Below, in pieces: positions 62,152 through 64,000 of a stretch of DNA of 64,000 nt. The notes below the pieces were generated by a model. It worked only from the letters and a program-made list of their open reading frames with translations, was not told the DNA's origin and ran no database searches. This DNA is from Paenalcaligenes sp050487225 (GTDB lineage: Bacteria; Pseudomonadota; Gammaproteobacteria; Burkholderiales; Burkholderiaceae_B), in NCBI RefSeq assembly GCF_050487225.1, contig NZ_JBKQGY010000006.1:1-64000 (forward strand), in the 5' to 3' direction. Position 1 is the stretch's first letter; each line of letters opens with the position of its first letter. The translations under genes were made by a program, and so were the position numbers.

Positions 62152-64000
62152 TCATAGACCTTCTTGTAGCGGTTGGCTTTCCGATGCGTCTGGTCGAGGA
62201 TGACTAGAAGCCAAAATCGGCAATACCAATGACACTTTAGCCCCCTGTCCGGGGCTAGACACTTGCTCTAGGGTTGCCCCTATGCGCGCTGCACGCTCTT
62301 TCATAATGCGTCGGCCCAGTTGCTCCCTAGCTTCATGCCGTAACGCACTTTCATCGTAGCCCACACCATCATCAATCACCTGCAAGGTGAAATCCACGCC
62401 CTCATGAATATGGACTTTCACTTTTCTCGCGTGTGCATGCTTGCGCACATTGGACAGCGCTTCTTGCAAAATAAACAGCACTTGCAACTGCTGCTCTTGC
62501 GTCAATGCAGACCCTTCATCCACCCCTTCGGTGTCCAGCTCTACCAACACATCCACTTGGCGCTGAAAACGCTCAATGGTTTCGCATACAGCATCCAGCA
62601 ACTCACCTTCGCCCAACTTGCTGCGAAAATTACTTAACAGCTCGCGTACATCTTGATAGCTTTCATCTACCCCTGCGCGCAGCAAAGGTAGGATTTCTTT
62701 AGCCTCTTCAACCTGGTCATTTTTCAGTGACTGATCCAGCATTTGCAGCTGTAAGTTCAAGAAATTTAGGCCCTGCGCGATGCTGTCGTGTAAACCTTGC
62801 GCAAACAAGTTACGCTCTTGCTCCATGGCTAACTGGCGAGTTTGGCCTAATAAGCGCCGGTTCTGTAAGGCGACGCCTAAGTGCTTACCCAAGGTTTCTA
62901 ACAAATGGCGTTCGCTCGCGCTGAGCTTACGGGTTTCTTTGAAATGCAACGAGAACGATCCCAACACCTCGTCTTGCGCCATGATCTGAAACACATTCAG
63001 ACTATGGAAACCGTCATCAAAGCAATGAAAGGCTTCGGGTGCTTGTATGCGGGTGACGTCTTGAATAGACACTGTGCCACTGCGTGTGGCTTGCCCACAG
63101 AAACACGACCCGATTTTCATACACGACTCGTGCTTTTCGTGTGAGCCTGATAAACCTTGTGCCAGCACCAAACGCAAATTGTCATGGCGCGGATCTACAG
63201 TACGGATCGTGCCGCCATCCGCCTTAAACTGGCGCATCACACGATCTAAAAACCCTCGGCACACTTCTTCAACCTCACGTGGTTGACTTAAGAATGCCGC
63301 CATCTCATACAACGCCGATAACGACGCATTACGCAGCGCCAACTGTTGCGTTTTTTCTTCTACGCGACGGCCTAAGTCCACATACAAACTTTTGAGCTCT
63401 TTAGCCATCAAGTTGAAACCTTCAGAGAGCTCACCAAACTCGTCGCGTCGTTGTACAGGCAATGACACCGAGAAATCCCTATCTGCCATGCGGGCCACGC
63501 CACTGCGCAAGGCCGAGATAGGCAAGATAATCCACTGATACACCAAGTAAATGAGTGCTGCCGCCCCCGCCACGGCAATCACCAATAAGATCACCTGCAA
63601 CAGTCGCAGTAAGAAGGTTTTTTGGGCATTGTCGACTTCTATCAAATGCACCAACAAATCGGCTTTGGAAAGAAACTCAGGCAAAGCGATTTGGTAACGC
63701 TTAGCCGCATCCCCCTTTAAGGCCAAGTGCACACTGGACGCCATCTGCATATGCCAATATTGTGTGACCTGTTCTAGCTGCTTATGCACCACCGGATCAC
63801 GCGGTAACAATAAAGGGCGGCTTGGGTCCCCCTTACGCAACTGCTGCAATACAAAGGCTTGCCTGTTGAGTTGCCTTTCTAGTCGCTCCGTCGTTTTTGC
63901 TGTTGCATCATTGCTCAACGCCTCTAATGACAAGGCCACCTGATTCGCACGCATACGCAAGGTCCCAGCATCATTGATCGCCGCTGCTGCCCCCTCCATT
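62152..64000 (-). CDS. narX: NarX-type nitrate/nitrite sensor histidine kinase (N-terminus cut by window edge)
   Basis: The visible 615 residues begin within the periplasmic sensor. AINDAGTLRMRANQVALS corresponds to the P-box that binds nitrate. TM2 (about 133-155), a HAMP domain (WIILPISALRSGVARMADRD) and a GAF-like central module with CMKIGSCFCGQA cysteines follow. The HisKA_3 H-box is LHDSIAQGLNFLNLQLQML, and the HATPase domain is last. The first transmembrane segment and true start lie beyond the right edge, so the Met codon at 63999 is internal. Confidence 0.9.
   Translation of the reverse strand, partial: MEGAAAAINDAGTLRMRANQVALSLEALSNDATAKTTERLERQLNRQAFVLQQLRKGDPSRPLLLPRDPVVHKQLEQVTQYWHMQMASSVHLALKGDAAKRYQIALPEFLSKADLLVHLIEVDNAQKTFLLRLLQVILLVIAVAGAAALIYLVYQWIILPISALRSGVARMADRDFSVSLPVQRRDEFGELSEGFNLMAKELKSLYVDLGRRVEEKTQQLALRNASLSALYEMAAFLSQPREVEEVCRGFLDRVMRQFKADGGTIRTVDPRHDNLRLVLAQGLSGSHEKHESCMKIGSCFCGQATRSGTVSIQDVTRIQAPEAFHCFDDGFHSLNVFQIMAQDEVLGSFSLHFKETRKLSASERHLLETLGKHLGVALQNRRLLGQTRQLAMEQERNLFAQGLHDSIAQGLNFLNLQLQMLDQSLKNDQVEEAKEILPLLRAGVDESYQDVRELLSNFRSKLGEGELLDAVCETIERFQRQVDVLVELDTEGVDEGSALTQEQQLQVLFILQEALSNVRKHAHARKVKVHIHEGVDFTLQVIDDGVGYDESALRHEAREQLGRRIMKERAARIGATLEQVSSPGQGAKVSLVLPILASSHPRPDASESQPLQEGL

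Overview
The window looks like chromosomal DNA from a betaproteobacterium of the order Burkholderiales, most likely the family Alcaligenaceae (inference). The evidence is the block sdhCDAB-sdhE-gltA next to a UTRA-type GntR regulator, mdh, prpC-prpD and acnB, together with a DUF2863 gene and the earP-efp pair. Base composition is moderate and genes are densely packed. There is no rRNA, CRISPR array, transposase or integrase. The first base falls inside a CTTG tandem repeat, so the left edge may be a contig end.

Region 1 (1-13.9 kb) is central carbon metabolism. The minus strand carries sdhC-sdhD-sdhA-sdhB-sdhE-gltA, ending at a strong terminator, with a GntR/HutC-type regulator upstream. Divergent from that regulator is mdh, followed by prpC-prpD (2-methylcitrate pathway), a small GNAT-type acetyltransferase and acnB. 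The palindrome TCTTATATAAGA lies both between gntR and mdh and in front of acnB, which suggests a small TCA regulon.

Region 2 (13.9-29.1 kb) is housekeeping: DUF2863, earP with its target efp (Arg32 present), DUF1178, a five-gene nuclease-yejABEF-like peptide transporter operon, DUF423, adenine deaminase, 3-methyladenine DNA glycosylase, a hotdog-type thioesterase candidate, wrbA and an lldD-type lactate dehydrogenase.

Region 3 (29.2-31.9 kb) is a small accessory segment. Two near-identical tRNA-Arg(ACG) units, each with promoter and terminator, flank an AT-rich gene for a PIN-like protein, and that gene is itself bracketed by an imperfect inverted repeat. A 156-aa protein of unknown function also lies here.

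Region 4 (32-38.3 kb) holds a methyltransferase, a polysaccharide deacetylase, a 14-TM MFS exporter divergent from a LysR regulator, and a TetR regulator with an MFS exporter gene that appears frameshifted.

Region 5 (38.4-55.7 kb) is a surface and iron region. Two TonB-dependent receptors flank a 9.3-kb gene for a 3092-residue autotransporter built of repeated modules. An OmpR-type two-component system follows, then a sulfate-type periplasmic binding protein. Fur-box-like sites precede both receptors and the response regulator.

Region 6 (56-64 kb) holds a secreted protein of unknown function, an AadA-like nucleotidyltransferase, an unrecognised 570-aa protein, an NnrS membrane protein and a NarL/NarX nitrate-responsive pair. 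narX runs off the right edge.
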